A stretch of DNA of 22,589 bases from positions 1 through 22,589 of the forward strand of contig JAZRPY010000017.1 of the NCBI GenBank assembly GCA_045649415.1, read 5' to 3'. The notes under the pieces are model-generated. The model was not told the DNA's origin. It ran no database searches and was given only the letters and a program-made list of their open reading frames with translations. This stretch comes from CAKSQL01 sp045649415. GTDB taxonomy: Bacteria > Bacillota > Clostridia > UBA1381. Each line of letters starts with the position of its first letter. Position 1 is the first letter of the stretch. Shown piece by piece: positions 7,315 through 15,575 of this stretch. Both the position numbers and the translations under genes were made by a program.

Positions 7315-8406
7315 ATGAAAACTCAGGAAAGGTTAGGAAACAAGGAAATCACAATGATTTTAATCAATGTGATAACGCTGAAGCTATTCTTCACATTCCC
7401 AAGACGCCTTGTTATTACTGCAGGAAATGGTGCATGGCTTGAAATGATTTATGTGTCCCTGTTAGGTGCGGGCGTTTTACTTGCAACACTTTTTGCATAT
7501 AAGAATTTTCCCAACAAGGATATTATTGATATATCCCATGACATAGGAGGAAGATGGCTGAAGGGAATTGTTGGAGTATTGGTGAGTGTGACTTTATTTT
7601 TTAATCTAGTTTCCGTTTTAAGAGCATATCCCGATATGGTGAAGCTTGTGCTACTTCCCGATACCACTGTTGAAATGATAGTTTTAGTTTTTGCAAGCGT
7701 AATTGCAATCGGGGCATATCTGGGAATTGAGTCTATTGCCAGAATTCACGCTCTGTTTATTCCCTTTGTTATAGGTGTGTTGATAGTGTTCGTTATTTTC
7801 CTTATTCCCCATATAGAACTATATAACATTTTTCCTGTATTGGGAAAGGGAGCAAAGCCTATATTCATAGATGGTTTTGAAAATATTGATATATTTGATG
7901 ACTTAATCATATTAAATCTACTAATACCATTTGCTAAAAATGTGGAAGTAATAGAAAAATCGGGGAAGAAAGCAGTTTTAATAAGCTCACTCATTGGTAT
8001 TGCCTTACTATTTATATACTGCACCATATACCCATATCCTGCATCGGAAAGATTTTTAGTGCCCGTGTATCAGATGACAAGACTGGTGGGAGTGGGGGAT
8101 TTCTTTCAAAGATTTGAAGCTTTTTTTGAGTTTATATGGTCACTGCTTGTTTTTTTGTATTCAGGGTTATATCTTGCTATGCTTTTAAGAGTGTGGAAAA
8201 AGACCTTTAATTTAAAATATGAAAAGCAGTTAATCATACCAATGACAGCAGTGGTTGTGATTCTCTCGGTATCCTCACAACGCCTTCACGAGCTTGTTTT
8301 TAATTATTGGTATATCACGGTTTTTGTGGCATTTGTGGCATTTGTTTTACCAACTATTTTGCCGATTATATATAAAGCTATGAGGAAAAAGGAGAGAGGG
8401 GTATGA
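7315..8406 (+). CDS. Spore germinant receptor B subunit (GerAB, spore permease family)
   Basis: This 363-residue membrane protein is the B subunit of the same receptor and belongs to the amino acid/polyamine/organocation transporter superfamily. In characterised GerAB proteins it binds the germinant. About ten hydrophobic segments can be read, starting with ITMILINVITLKLFFTFPR near residue 12. The family-typical ILNLLIPFAKNVEVIEKSGK region is in the middle. It begins 26 nt after the A-subunit stop, with AAAGGAG at the start. Its stop overlaps the next start codon as ATGA, which indicates tight translational coupling to the C subunit. Confidence 0.94.
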   Translation: MKTQERLGNKEITMILINVITLKLFFTFPRRLVITAGNGAWLEMIYVSLLGAGVLLATLFAYKNFPNKDIIDISHDIGGRWLKGIVGVLVSVTLFFNLVSVLRAYPDMVKLVLLPDTTVEMIVLVFASVIAIGAYLGIESIARIHALFIPFVIGVLIVFVIFLIPHIELYNIFPVLGKGAKPIFIDGFENIDIFDDLIILNLLIPFAKNVEVIEKSGKKAVLISSLIGIALLFIYCTIYPYPASERFLVPVYQMTRLVGVGDFFQRFEAFFEFIWSLLVFLYSGLYLAMLLRVWKKTFNLKYEKQLIIPMTAVVVILSVSSQRLHELVFNYWYITVFVAFVAFVLPTILPIIYKAMRKKERGV

Positions 8407-9761
8407 TAAAGAGGATAGGTTGTTTTGGAGCTATAATGAGCGTATTGCTTTTTATTAGTGGGTGCTATGATGCAAAGGAGCCGAATGAGATTGCCTATGT
8501 GGTAGCTTTAGGCGTGGATAAGGGAGAAAAACAGGGAGTTTATGAATACACAATCCAGTTTGCGAAAACCACCCAGATAAGTGGAGGCTCAAGTGAAGAG
8601 GGAGGAAAAGAGGGAAGCAATATTGTGGATGTGATAAATGTTAAAGCACCAACCATTTATTCAGGCATCAATATTGCAAATCAGGTGGTGAGTAAAACCT
8701 TCACGCTTGCACACACCAAGCTAATTGTTGTGTCTGAGGAAATAGCAAGAGAGGGAGTGAGGGACATTTTTGATACCTTTGGCAGAAATAGTGATATAAG
8801 GCCCAATATATATATGTCGGTGGCAAAGGGGAAGGCAAAGGATTATTTAGAGGCAGTGAAGCCTGTGGCAGAGGTAAATCCTGTCACCTACTATAGACTT
8901 ATCTATGAGTCGGAGCATGGTGGGTATGTGGCAAAGACTATACTCAAGGATTTTTATTTTCATATCGACAGTAAGGACATAGAAAACATTCTGCCCTTAG
9001 CAGCGGTAAATGAGGAAAATAAGAAAAAAGAGGAAAGCTCCAAGGAGGAAGATGGGGAGGAAAAACAACAAAGCTCCAAAGAGGAGAGTGGGGAGGAAAA
9101 ACAACAAGGCTCGAGCCAAGAGGGGCAGGAAAAAGCGGCTGTTAATGAGTCGGGCTTTGACTATCTTATGAAGGAGTATATGGCAGGGGATATGGATGTG
9201 GAAAAAAAGAATGCCAGTGAGGTTATGGGTATGGCAGTCTTTAAGAATGATAAAATGGTAGGGATTATGGACAATATCGAAAGCCTTATATATAACATAA
9301 TCAAAGGAAAGTTTAACATAAGCTATATTTCCTTTTATAATAAGGATAACAAAAATGTGCCTATAACTATCTCTACTGAACAGGCAAGAAAGCCTAAAAT
9401 TTCAGTTAACATTGATGAAGAAAGCCCAAAGATAAAAATAAAGGTGTTTCTACAAGGTCAGCTTATGTCTGAGGCAATAGACTCACCCATTGAAGGTAGG
9501 GACGAGGAGATAGAAAAGGAAATTGAAAGGGCAACTAAAAAAGAAATAATGGGATTTTTAAATAAAATTTCAAGAGAGTATAAGTCGGATATCATAGGCT
9601 TTGGACAGTATGCAAAAATGAAGTTTTTAACCTATGATAAATTTGAAGAGTATAATTGGGAAGAAAGATTCGAAAAAGCCGAATTTGTTGTTGATGTGGA
9701 CTTTGAAATTGAAAGAGTCGGCTTTATCGATCTTGGAGATCCAAACAGAGAAAGGGAATAG
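8403..9761 (+). CDS. Spore germinant receptor C subunit, Ger(x)C family lipoprotein
   Basis: This 452-residue lipoprotein is the C subunit of the receptor. The N-terminal signal ends in a lipobox, LFISGC, with the lipidated Cys at residue 21. The family opening follows (CYDAKEPNEIAYVVALGVDK), where most relatives have CWD and a GID or GVD motif. The C-terminal domain (VKVFL-type strands, then IEKEIERATKKEIMGFLNKI and YKSDIIGFGQYA) is typical. The protein is longer than the usual 370-400 residues because of a Lys/Glu/Gln/Ser-rich insert at about residues 205-245. This insert contains two near-identical 12-residue units encoded by a 36-bp tandem repeat. The insert lies between recognised domains and is probably a flexible linker. 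Confidence 0.94.
   Translation: MIKRIGCFGAIMSVLLFISGCYDAKEPNEIAYVVALGVDKGEKQGVYEYTIQFAKTTQISGGSSEEGGKEGSNIVDVINVKAPTIYSGINIANQVVSKTFTLAHTKLIVVSEEIAREGVRDIFDTFGRNSDIRPNIYMSVAKGKAKDYLEAVKPVAEVNPVTYYRLIYESEHGGYVAKTILKDFYFHIDSKDIENILPLAAVNEENKKKEESSKEEDGEEKQQSSKEESGEEKQQGSSQEGQEKAAVNESGFDYLMKEYMAGDMDVEKKNASEVMGMAVFKNDKMVGIMDNIESLIYNIIKGKFNISYISFYNKDNKNVPITISTEQARKPKISVNIDEESPKIKIKVFLQGQLMSEAIDSPIEGRDEEIEKEIERATKKEIMGFLNKISREYKSDIIGFGQYAKMKFLTYDKFEEYNWEERFEKAEFVVDVDFEIERVGFIDLGDPNRERE
9036..9107 (+). repeat. 36-bp tandem repeat, two copies, inside the C-subunit gene
   Basis: Units 9036-9071 and 9072-9107 differ at only a few bases and encode SSKEEDGEEKQQ and SSKEESGEEKQQ. The repeat is in frame (12 codons), so copy-number change would lengthen or shorten the linker without disrupting the protein. 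Confidence 0.8.
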
Positions 9762-9773
9762 GGGTGAGATGTT

Positions 9774-9932
9774 TTGTCGGCACTTTTTATTGCAACGGTG
9801 ATAGTGGTGGTTGGTTTTATAAAAGTGTTCAGCTATGGAGTGTGGGAGATAAAAAACAAGAACATCCTCGGTGGAATAATGGGTATTATCCTTGCAATCA
9901 GCTCGGTTGTACTTGCTATAATGGCATACTAA
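9774..9932 (+). CDS. Small two-helix membrane protein, possible germinant receptor D subunit
   Basis: This 52-codon gene starts with TTG, 12 nt after the C-subunit stop, behind GGGGTGAG at good spacing. It is the only start available, since the frame is closed by TGA at 9765. The product has two hydrophobic helices, SALFIATVIVVVGFIKVF (about residues 2-19) and GGIMGIILAISSVVLAIMAY (about 33-52). They are joined by a polar turn, SYGVWEIKNKNIL. Small two-helix proteins encoded with GerABC operons are known in Bacillus (D subunits) and Clostridium. The topology and position match, but I assign the family by layout rather than by a firm sequence signature. The overlapping frame starting with GTG at 9764 encodes a Cys/Trp-rich product without these features and is not favoured. 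Confidence 0.75.
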   Translation: MSALFIATVIVVVGFIKVFSYGVWEIKNKNILGGIMGIILAISSVVLAIMAY

Positions 9933-9958
9933 AAAATAAGGCCTGAGCCTTATTTTTT
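9931..9958. terminator. Bidirectional rho-independent terminator between convergent operons
   Basis: A 12-bp stem (A-rich arm 9931-9942, T-rich arm 9947-9958, core AATAAGGC/GCCTTATT) encloses a CTGA loop. It is followed by T residues on the plus strand and by T residues on the minus strand. It serves the germination operon (stop at 9932) and the convergent yycI gene (stop at 9965). Confidence 0.85.
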
Positions 9959-9964
9959 TTGATT

Positions 9965-10777
9965 TTATTCAATTGCATCCATAAGATAGCTTCCCTTAGT
10001 GGAATTTATCTGCCAACAGGGAATAAGAGTAACCACTTTTTTATAGGTAACTTCGTCGGGAAGATAGTAGCCAAGCTGAATTGAGTCGATTTTGTGTGAA
10101 GCTTTGGGAGCTTTTGAGATATAGTCAATCAAAACTCCCGACATACTTTTAATAAGCTCTTTTTCGCCAATTGCCTTTTCTCCCTCAAACCAGATGCCAC
10201 TCATTTTCTCAAGCCCCGAAGGTGACACAGTCATTGTTATTCTTGAGGAAAAATGTGGCTCGGAATTCTTTTTCTTGCTCACCGATATGGTGTATTTTGA
10301 ATTTTCCATTGACGAGGTGAACTCGGTGTTGGAAAGGTCAAGACCATACTCCTTTAAAAGCTGTTTTCCTATTTGACGGGCATTGTCCATAACAATTTTT
10401 TTGGTGATATCCGAACAAGCTGGTGAGGAGGGGGTATAGAAAAATCTGTTTCCCGAAAAGCTCACAGCACCTGATTGATTTGAATAGGTGTCATTATTAC
10501 CCTTTATTGCCTCGCCCTTTAATAGCTTTTCCGAAAATTCCTTATAATCGGTTATTATATTTTTTGCTTCAAGCAGGGGAAGAGGTTGATTTTTTTGTGG
10601 AATAATCTTATTATCAATCTCAATTTCGTTGTTCTTTAAAATAGCCACTGTTGATGCTATAATATCGTCGGTAATAATTGTGGTTTTTCTTGTGGACATA
10701 GTAATGGTAAGGAGTAAGAATATGTTAACACAAAGAAAAAATATAATTAAAATGTTTTTTGCACGACTCCAGTTCAT
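9965..10777 (-). CDS. yycI: YycI-like regulator of the WalKR system
   Basis: This 270-residue protein has a single N-terminal membrane anchor (IIFFLCVNIFLLLTIT, about residues 10-25) and an extracytoplasmic domain. The opening MNWSRAKNILIIFFLCVNIF is typical of YycI, which with YycH binds WalK in the membrane. They restrain it in B. subtilis and activate it in S. aureus. The C-terminal CWQINSTKGSYLMDAIE matches the family's closing strand region. The AAAGGAGG site lies inside the last codons of yycH and only 4 nt separate the genes, so they are translationally coupled. The overall sequence is divergent, so the call rests on the N-terminus, the C-terminus and the context. Confidence 0.85.
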   Translation of the reverse strand: MNWSRAKNILIIFFLCVNIFLLLTITMSTRKTTIITDDIIASTVAILKNNEIEIDNKIIPQKNQPLPLLEAKNIITDYKEFSEKLLKGEAIKGNNDTYSNQSGAVSFSGNRFFYTPSSPACSDITKKIVMDNARQIGKQLLKEYGLDLSNTEFTSSMENSKYTISVSKKKNSEPHFSSRITMTVSPSGLEKMSGIWFEGEKAIGEKELIKSMSGVLIDYISKAPKASHKIDSIQLGYYLPDEVTYKKVVTLIPCWQINSTKGSYLMDAIE

Positions 10778-10781
10778 ATCT

Positions 10782-12161
10782 CTACTCCTCCTTTATTTCA
10801 ATACTTTTCACCTCTGTTATCCATTCGCCTGTGTAAAGGGAGTTAAGGCCATCATCATTATAAGAAAGTTGCATTTTCTGGATTTTTATATTGTTCATAT
10901 CCTCAGAATACTTTAAAATTGCAGAATCTAAAGCATCAATAAAGGCAGGAACAAGAATTTCTTCTTCTCCAAGACTATACTGACGGATTACATGAGTGTA
11001 GCTATATATAGCACCGTTTCGAATTTCTGCAGTTACTGCATGGTTGTGACCTTCGTAGTCAAGGACTACGGGGATTCCGTTAGCAGAATAGTCGAAATTG
11101 ACTATATCCGAGGAGCTCGTGAGTGGTGTTGACAAATATAAATCCTGTCCACCGGGGATGATTGAGCTTACTCGGTCGGTAAACTCTGCAAGAGCTGTAA
11201 CCGTTTCTGCATAGGCATTTCCTGAGGACAATTCAAATCCGTTAGCGGCGGTGGATTGGTATTTTATTATGCCCTTGGGACTGACCTTCAATATTCCGTC
11301 ATTCTCCACGAAAACAATAGTTCCGTCAACCTCGGGATATCGACGAACTGCATTGGTGTTGATTTTGAAAACAGAAAGTATTTTATCAAGCACATCCTTG
11401 TTTATTGCATTTTCCCCTGAAATTATCGGATTAAAGGCTGCCAATACAGGTGCAGTAACAGGGGTTGAGTAAACGGGGACAGCAGGGGCAAGAACTGCCT
11501 TTTGACCACCAAATGCCTCGTCAAATTTCAAGTCAACTGCATAGTTTATAATGGCAGTATTAGAGGCATTGAGCCTTTTTAAAGTATTTATCAATTTGCC
11601 AAGTTCCGAGGAGTCGGAGGATATCTCCACCCTATAGAACTCACCTGTTTCATAATTTTCAAAATAAACTCGACTATCCGTTGAAATAACTATCAGACTG
11701 GTGGTTGGCACAAACTCTGATAGTGCAGTTGAGGGCACGCCAAAGGATTCCCCTAAAAGCTCACTGTCGTAAGGAACGGAATATCTTATACACACCGATT
11801 GTCTGTTAAGAGCCGATACCCATTGAGCTTTTGGAGCAAAGCTCACATACTTAGCCTCTGCACGAAAAGCAGAGGTAAGCATATCCTTGGTGACCTCATT
11901 GATTTTTATAAACATTTCCTCGTTGGAGCCTACCGATATTCTCGATGTCTGGTCACCTGTGTTAATAATAATCTGTTGAGGTGCCCAGGCTTGTGTTTTT
12001 TGGCTTACTTCGTTATCAAACAGGTTAAAATCACCCATAGAAAGAAAAAAATTATAGCCAGATGGCCATAATTTTTTATCAGTAAATATTCTAATGCCCA
12101 AGAATAAATTCATCATGACCAAAAACACAAGTACAAAGCTTTTAATTCGTTCTTTGTTCAT
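10782..12161 (-). CDS. yycH: YycH-like regulator of the WalKR system
   Basis: This 459-residue protein has an N-terminal membrane anchor (FVLVFLVMMNLFLGIRIF, about residues 9-26) and a large extracytoplasmic domain. The opening MNKERIKSFVLVFLVMMNL is YycH-like, and the pairing with yycI downstream supports the call. YycH and YycI form a complex that sets WalK activity. The body contains family-like stretches such as VRRYPEVDGTIVFVENDG and PVVLDYEGHNHAVTAEI. The ATG is preceded by TAGGA eight bases away, and the gene begins 10 nt after the upstream secreted-protein gene. It is divergent from Bacillus YycH but similar in length. Confidence 0.87.
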   Translation of the reverse strand: MNKERIKSFVLVFLVMMNLFLGIRIFTDKKLWPSGYNFFLSMGDFNLFDNEVSQKTQAWAPQQIIINTGDQTSRISVGSNEEMFIKINEVTKDMLTSAFRAEAKYVSFAPKAQWVSALNRQSVCIRYSVPYDSELLGESFGVPSTALSEFVPTTSLIVISTDSRVYFENYETGEFYRVEISSDSSELGKLINTLKRLNASNTAIINYAVDLKFDEAFGGQKAVLAPAVPVYSTPVTAPVLAAFNPIISGENAINKDVLDKILSVFKINTNAVRRYPEVDGTIVFVENDGILKVSPKGIIKYQSTAANGFELSSGNAYAETVTALAEFTDRVSSIIPGGQDLYLSTPLTSSSDIVNFDYSANGIPVVLDYEGHNHAVTAEIRNGAIYSYTHVIRQYSLGEEEILVPAFIDALDSAILKYSEDMNNIKIQKMQLSYNDDGLNSLYTGEWITEVKSIEIKEE

Positions 12162-12171
12162 GACATTATTC

Positions 12172-12630
12172 CTATCCTAAAAAGTTTTTCAATGTTACAG
12201 TTACAGATTTTAGCTTATCAACAGTACTTTTTCTTATCTTGCTGATATCAATTCTCACAACCTGACTGCCCTGACTATTTTCTGCATAGACCATAAATGT
12301 GTTGTTATCGTTGGAAAGATTAACAACTGTGCTAAAAAATCCTGACGCACCAATAGAGGTGGTATCCTTTATAAGATGACACATTTTAGTAAATTCATTG
12401 TACTTATAAATCTTAATCTGGGTCCCTGACGCACCTACTGCAGAAATTGTGTAGGTAAGGTCGGATGTGGAAGCCTTATGAGATTCAGGTCTTTTTATGT
12501 AGATTATAGAGTCTGAGTCGCCCTGGGCAGTTATCGGCATAGTATAATCATAAGCTGCATAAGAAATTGCCGGCACTGAGAATGACAACATCATAACTAT
12601 TACAAATAACAGAGCTAATTTCTTCTTCAT
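12172..12630 (-). CDS. Unknown secreted protein in the wal cluster
   Basis: I do not recognise a family for this 152-residue protein. It begins with a clear signal peptide (KKK, then LALLFVIVMMLSFSVPA), with probable cleavage after SYA near residue 26. The mature part of about 126 residues is rich in Ser/Thr and alternating hydrophobic positions. Stretches such as DLTYTISAVGASGTQIKIYK and FFSTVVNLSNDNNTFMVYAE resemble one small beta-sandwich, Ig-like or bacterial adhesin-like domain. The end (SKIRKSTVDKLKSVTVTLKNFL) may be a helix. AAAGGAGGG precedes the ATG. It lies between walK and yycH, 10 nt before yycH, with its own likely promoter, so it probably leads the yycH-yycI transcript. A role in WalK signalling or in the cell wall is a guess from position. 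Confidence 0.85.
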   Translation of the reverse strand: MKKKLALLFVIVMMLSFSVPAISYAAYDYTMPITAQGDSDSIIYIKRPESHKASTSDLTYTISAVGASGTQIKIYKYNEFTKMCHLIKDTTSIGASGFFSTVVNLSNDNNTFMVYAENSQGSQVVRIDISKIRKSTVDKLKSVTVTLKNFLG

Positions 12631-12738
12631 AGTATGCCCTCCTTTACTGAAGATAGTATAGAAAATACCACAAAAATTGCGATATATTTAGTGTTATTTT
12701 TACTACTATGGGATAGTCCAAACCATTTTAGTATGACT

Positions 12739-12752
12739 ATTATACCATAAGG
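12739..12752 (-). promoter_or_regulatory. Possible promoter of the secreted protein-yycH-yycI unit
   Basis: On the minus strand TATGGTATAAT gives a perfect -10 (12739-12744) with the extended TG. No good -35 is seen at 17 or 18 nt, as is common with extended -10 promoters. It lies about 110 nt upstream of the secreted-protein start and after the end of walK. Confidence 0.5.
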
Positions 12753-12826
12753 ATATTACGATACCATTACATACAAATTAAAATGTATTGACATTTTGAG
12801 TAATGCCCCAAAATGCAAGGTATTTC

Positions 12827-14596
12827 CTAACTTTTCTGGACAGGCACAGTGATTATTACCTCTGTTCCCTTGCCATATTCCGAGGTGATAGAAATTCTGC
12901 CACCCAAATTATCCATAATCTGTTTTGCAATGGCAAGACCAAGTCCTGTTCCACCTGTGTCACGATTTCTTGCCTTATCAACACGATAGAAGCGTTCAAA
13001 TAATCTGGACTGGTTTTCCTTTGGAATACCAATTCCGTTATCCACCACCTTGATATACGCGTCGTTATACATTCGTCCTGTGAAAACCTCGATTTTTCCG
13101 CCGATTGAGGTATATTTTATGGCGTTGGATATAATATTTACCACCACCTGTTCGAGTTTATCCTTGTCGGACACGAAAGGTGGGGTTTTGTTAACTGAAA
13201 CATAGGTCATTGTCTGTTTTTTGTTGGTGGCATTTATCCTCATTCTTTCCACAATATCCCCAACAAATGCCTTCAAGTCAATTGTTTCCATTGGCTTTTC
13301 GGACTCCTGGTCCTCGTCAAGCCTTGAAAGTGTTAAAAGGTCCTTTACAATTCTTGTCATTCTGTCACTTTCCAGAACAATTGTATTTAAAAACTTTTTC
13401 TGAATGTCCTGATCGGACATATCGATGAGTGTTTCTGCGTAGGATTTAACTGTTGTCAGAGGAGTTCTTAATTCGTGGGATACATTTGCAACAAATTCAC
13501 GACGGGAGTTTTCTAATTTCTCCTGCTTGGTGATGTCGTGCATAATAACCAAAATTCCGCTTGCCTTTTCCTCTGAATAGAAGGTTACAAAATTAAATCT
13601 TATATACTTGATTCCAAGCTCTAACTGGCGTTCCACAGGGGAGTCGTGGCGGATATACAACAAATCTCCGAAGGAAATTCCAAGCTCCAATTGACCCGAC
13701 AGAGTGTCAAAATCTGCTAAAATGGGGTCGTCTGCATCCATTTCAAGCATTTTCTTTGCCTGTTGATTTATATGGATAAGCTTGCCACTGAAATTATATG
13801 CCAAAATACCGTCGGTCATATTTTCAAGAATAGCTTCCACCTTGGTTTTTTCTGAATTAACCTCTTCAATTGAGTTGTGCAAAGAGGTGGACATATACTG
13901 GAAGGTGTTGGAAAGCCTGCCAATTTCATCATTTGACTTGGAAAGAGGCATAACATCAAATTCTCCCGATGCAACTCTTTCTGCTCTTTTTGTTAAGTTA
14001 ATAATAGGAATTGTAATTGTTCGGCTGAGCAAATAACCAATAATAATTGCAATAAGGCTTCCTATCAAAAGCGCCTGAAGTACAATGGAGGACATATTTC
14101 TGGTGATACTTTGAAGCTCCTCCTTTGTGTCCTTAACATAGATTATGTATTGAGGAATGCCATCAGGCGACAAAACAGGCACTGCGTAGTCCATATAATC
14201 ATTCTTGGAATCAGTCATATTTCCACGCTTGCCTGTCATTGCGATTATAATATTATCGGATTTTGTTAAATCATCACTTTTTGAGGAGTCGGAGGAGATT
14301 AAAACTCTGCCTGTTTTTGCATCAAGGATGCAATAGAATCGGTAGGTGTCAATTCCCAAAGGTCCAATATATGAACGAACAGTTTCGGAAAGCTTTGAAA
14401 GTCCGTCCTCTGTGGTAGAGGTTTCCTCGAGTGAGTCAACAAAATCGTCGGTGAAGACCTGTTCCATCATAACCGTGAACTCATTGTTGTAAAAATTTAT
14501 AATATTCACAAGCAAAAATGAGCCGATAACTGTTACGATAGACAGAACTATCAAGCCGAAAATTGTCACTAATTTGTATTGAATACTACGAAACAT
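12827..14596 (-). CDS. walK: Sensor histidine kinase WalK (VicK/YycG)
   Basis: This 589-residue kinase is the membrane sensor of the WalKR system, which controls cell-wall turnover. Order of parts: a first membrane helix at about 8-34, an extracytoplasmic sensor domain to about 160, a second helix near 168-192, and HAMP (AERVASGEFDVM) near 205. A PAS domain (ILENMTDGILAYNFSGKLIH) begins near 255. HisKA follows, with VSHELRTPLTT, whose His is residue 374, then the HATPase with NIISNAIKYT, VDNGIGIP and GGTGLGLAIA. The ATG at 14596 follows the walR stop by 4 nt. A GTG at 14632 would overlap walR by 32 nt and lacks a better ribosome binding site. The architecture is that of Firmicute WalK. Confidence 0.93.
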   Translation of the reverse strand: MFRSIQYKLVTIFGLIVLSIVTVIGSFLLVNIINFYNNEFTVMMEQVFTDDFVDSLEETSTTEDGLSKLSETVRSYIGPLGIDTYRFYCILDAKTGRVLISSDSSKSDDLTKSDNIIIAMTGKRGNMTDSKNDYMDYAVPVLSPDGIPQYIIYVKDTKEELQSITRNMSSIVLQALLIGSLIAIIIGYLLSRTITIPIINLTKRAERVASGEFDVMPLSKSNDEIGRLSNTFQYMSTSLHNSIEEVNSEKTKVEAILENMTDGILAYNFSGKLIHINQQAKKMLEMDADDPILADFDTLSGQLELGISFGDLLYIRHDSPVERQLELGIKYIRFNFVTFYSEEKASGILVIMHDITKQEKLENSRREFVANVSHELRTPLTTVKSYAETLIDMSDQDIQKKFLNTIVLESDRMTRIVKDLLTLSRLDEDQESEKPMETIDLKAFVGDIVERMRINATNKKQTMTYVSVNKTPPFVSDKDKLEQVVVNIISNAIKYTSIGGKIEVFTGRMYNDAYIKVVDNGIGIPKENQSRLFERFYRVDKARNRDTGGTGLGLAIAKQIMDNLGGRISITSEYGKGTEVIITVPVQKS

Positions 14597-14600
14597 AATA

Positions 14601-15305
14601 TCACGCTTTGTTAAAGTAATAGCCCACGCCACGCTTGGTAACTATATACCTTGGCATACCTGGGTCATCTTCAATTTTTTCTCTTAATCGGCGAATGGTA
14701 ACATCAACAGTTCTCACATCCCCGTAATACTCATAGCCCCACACATTTTCCAGAAGATTTTCACGAGTGAATATCTTTTGTGGCTGAGTGGCAAGGAATT
14801 TCAATAACTCAAACTCACGCAAGGTTATTTCAATAACCTGTCCACGCTTTGAAACCTCATATCTTTCCACATTGATTTGAAGCTCACCGTAGGAGATAAT
14901 ATTTTGTGACGAGTTTTTTAAAACTGAGTCGGAATCAGGAATGGTTCGTCTTAAATTTGCCTTGACTCTCGCAGTAAGCTCACGAATGGAGAAGGGCTTG
15001 GTCATATAGTCGTCTGCACCAAGCTCAAGACCTAAAACCTTGTCAACCTCTTCCTCTCTTGCAGTAAGCATAATGATAGGTACCATTGACTTTTCCCTTA
15101 TACGACGACATACCTCGAAGCCGTCCATTTGTGGAAGCATAACATCCAATAAAACAAGGTCAGGATTTTTAGATAGTGCATATTCCAAGCCTGTTGCACC
15201 ATCGGTAGCCTCGTAAACGATATATCCTTCCTTTTCCAGATTAAACTTTAGAATATCAATTATGGACAACTCGTCCTCTATAACTAAAACACTTCGCTGA
15301 TTCAT
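14601..15305 (-). CDS. walR: Response regulator WalR (VicR/YycF), OmpR family
   Basis: This 234-residue response regulator is the partner of WalK. The receiver domain spans about 1-120: acidic pocket VIEDE at residues 8-12, phospho-acceptor Asp54 in LLDVMLPQMDG, the conserved Thr in MLTA, and KPFSIREL with its Lys near 105. The C-terminal winged helix (about 135-232) shows LREFELLKFLATQPQKIFTR and VDVTIRRLREKIEDDP, then RGVGYYF, typical of OmpR/PhoB DNA-binding domains. AGAGGAG precedes the ATG. It leads the transcript into walK, with its own promoter upstream, divergent from ftsK. Assignment to WalR rather than PhoP rests on the RGVGYYF ending and on the nearby yycH and yycI. Confidence 0.93.
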   Translation of the reverse strand: MNQRSVLVIEDELSIIDILKFNLEKEGYIVYEATDGATGLEYALSKNPDLVLLDVMLPQMDGFEVCRRIREKSMVPIIMLTAREEEVDKVLGLELGADDYMTKPFSIRELTARVKANLRRTIPDSDSVLKNSSQNIISYGELQINVERYEVSKRGQVIEITLREFELLKFLATQPQKIFTRENLLENVWGYEYYGDVRTVDVTIRRLREKIEDDPGMPRYIVTKRGVGYYFNKA

Positions 15306-15390
15306 TTAAAACAACTCCTCTGCATGTAAAAAAATATATGTATGTGGAAAACAATAACAAAATACACCTCTCACCACATATCATATATAC

Positions 15391-15419
15391 ATTCTAACAG
15401 ATTTTTTTCAATACTGCAA
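15391..15419 (-). promoter_or_regulatory. Promoter of walR-walK
   Basis: On the minus strand TTGCAG (15414-15419), a 17-nt spacer and TAGAAT (15391-15396) with a TG one base before the -10 form a good sigma-A promoter. Transcription would begin near 15384, leaving a leader of about 80 nt. Confidence 0.65.
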
Positions 15420-15490
15420 GTGTTTTATGAGTATTTCCTTAAAAGAATTTCCTTTTTTTATAATAAAATCTATAGCATTTTTCTTTTAGG

Positions 15491-15501
15491 TGTGATATAA
15501 T
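15491..15501 (+). promoter_or_regulatory. Extended -10 promoter of ftsK
   Basis: TGTGATATAAT contains TATAAT at 15496-15501 with TG one base before. No clear -35 is visible. It is divergent from the walR promoter and about 75 nt before the ftsK start. Confidence 0.5.
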
Positions 15502-15575
15502 AGACTGTGAATAACTATGCGATACTGATGAATATATATAAAATTTGAAAGAATATGAAAGGAAAAAGGCAAGAT

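Noticed and set aside
9764..9946. 60-codon frame starting with GTG after the receptor C gene
   Set aside because: The product is Cys/Trp-rich without domain features, and it overlaps the TTG-started frame at 9774-9932, which encodes two clean membrane helices.
12786..12818. Inverted repeat ATTTTG/CAAAAT after walK as a terminator
   Set aside because: The stem is short with a long loop, and no T run follows on the minus strand.
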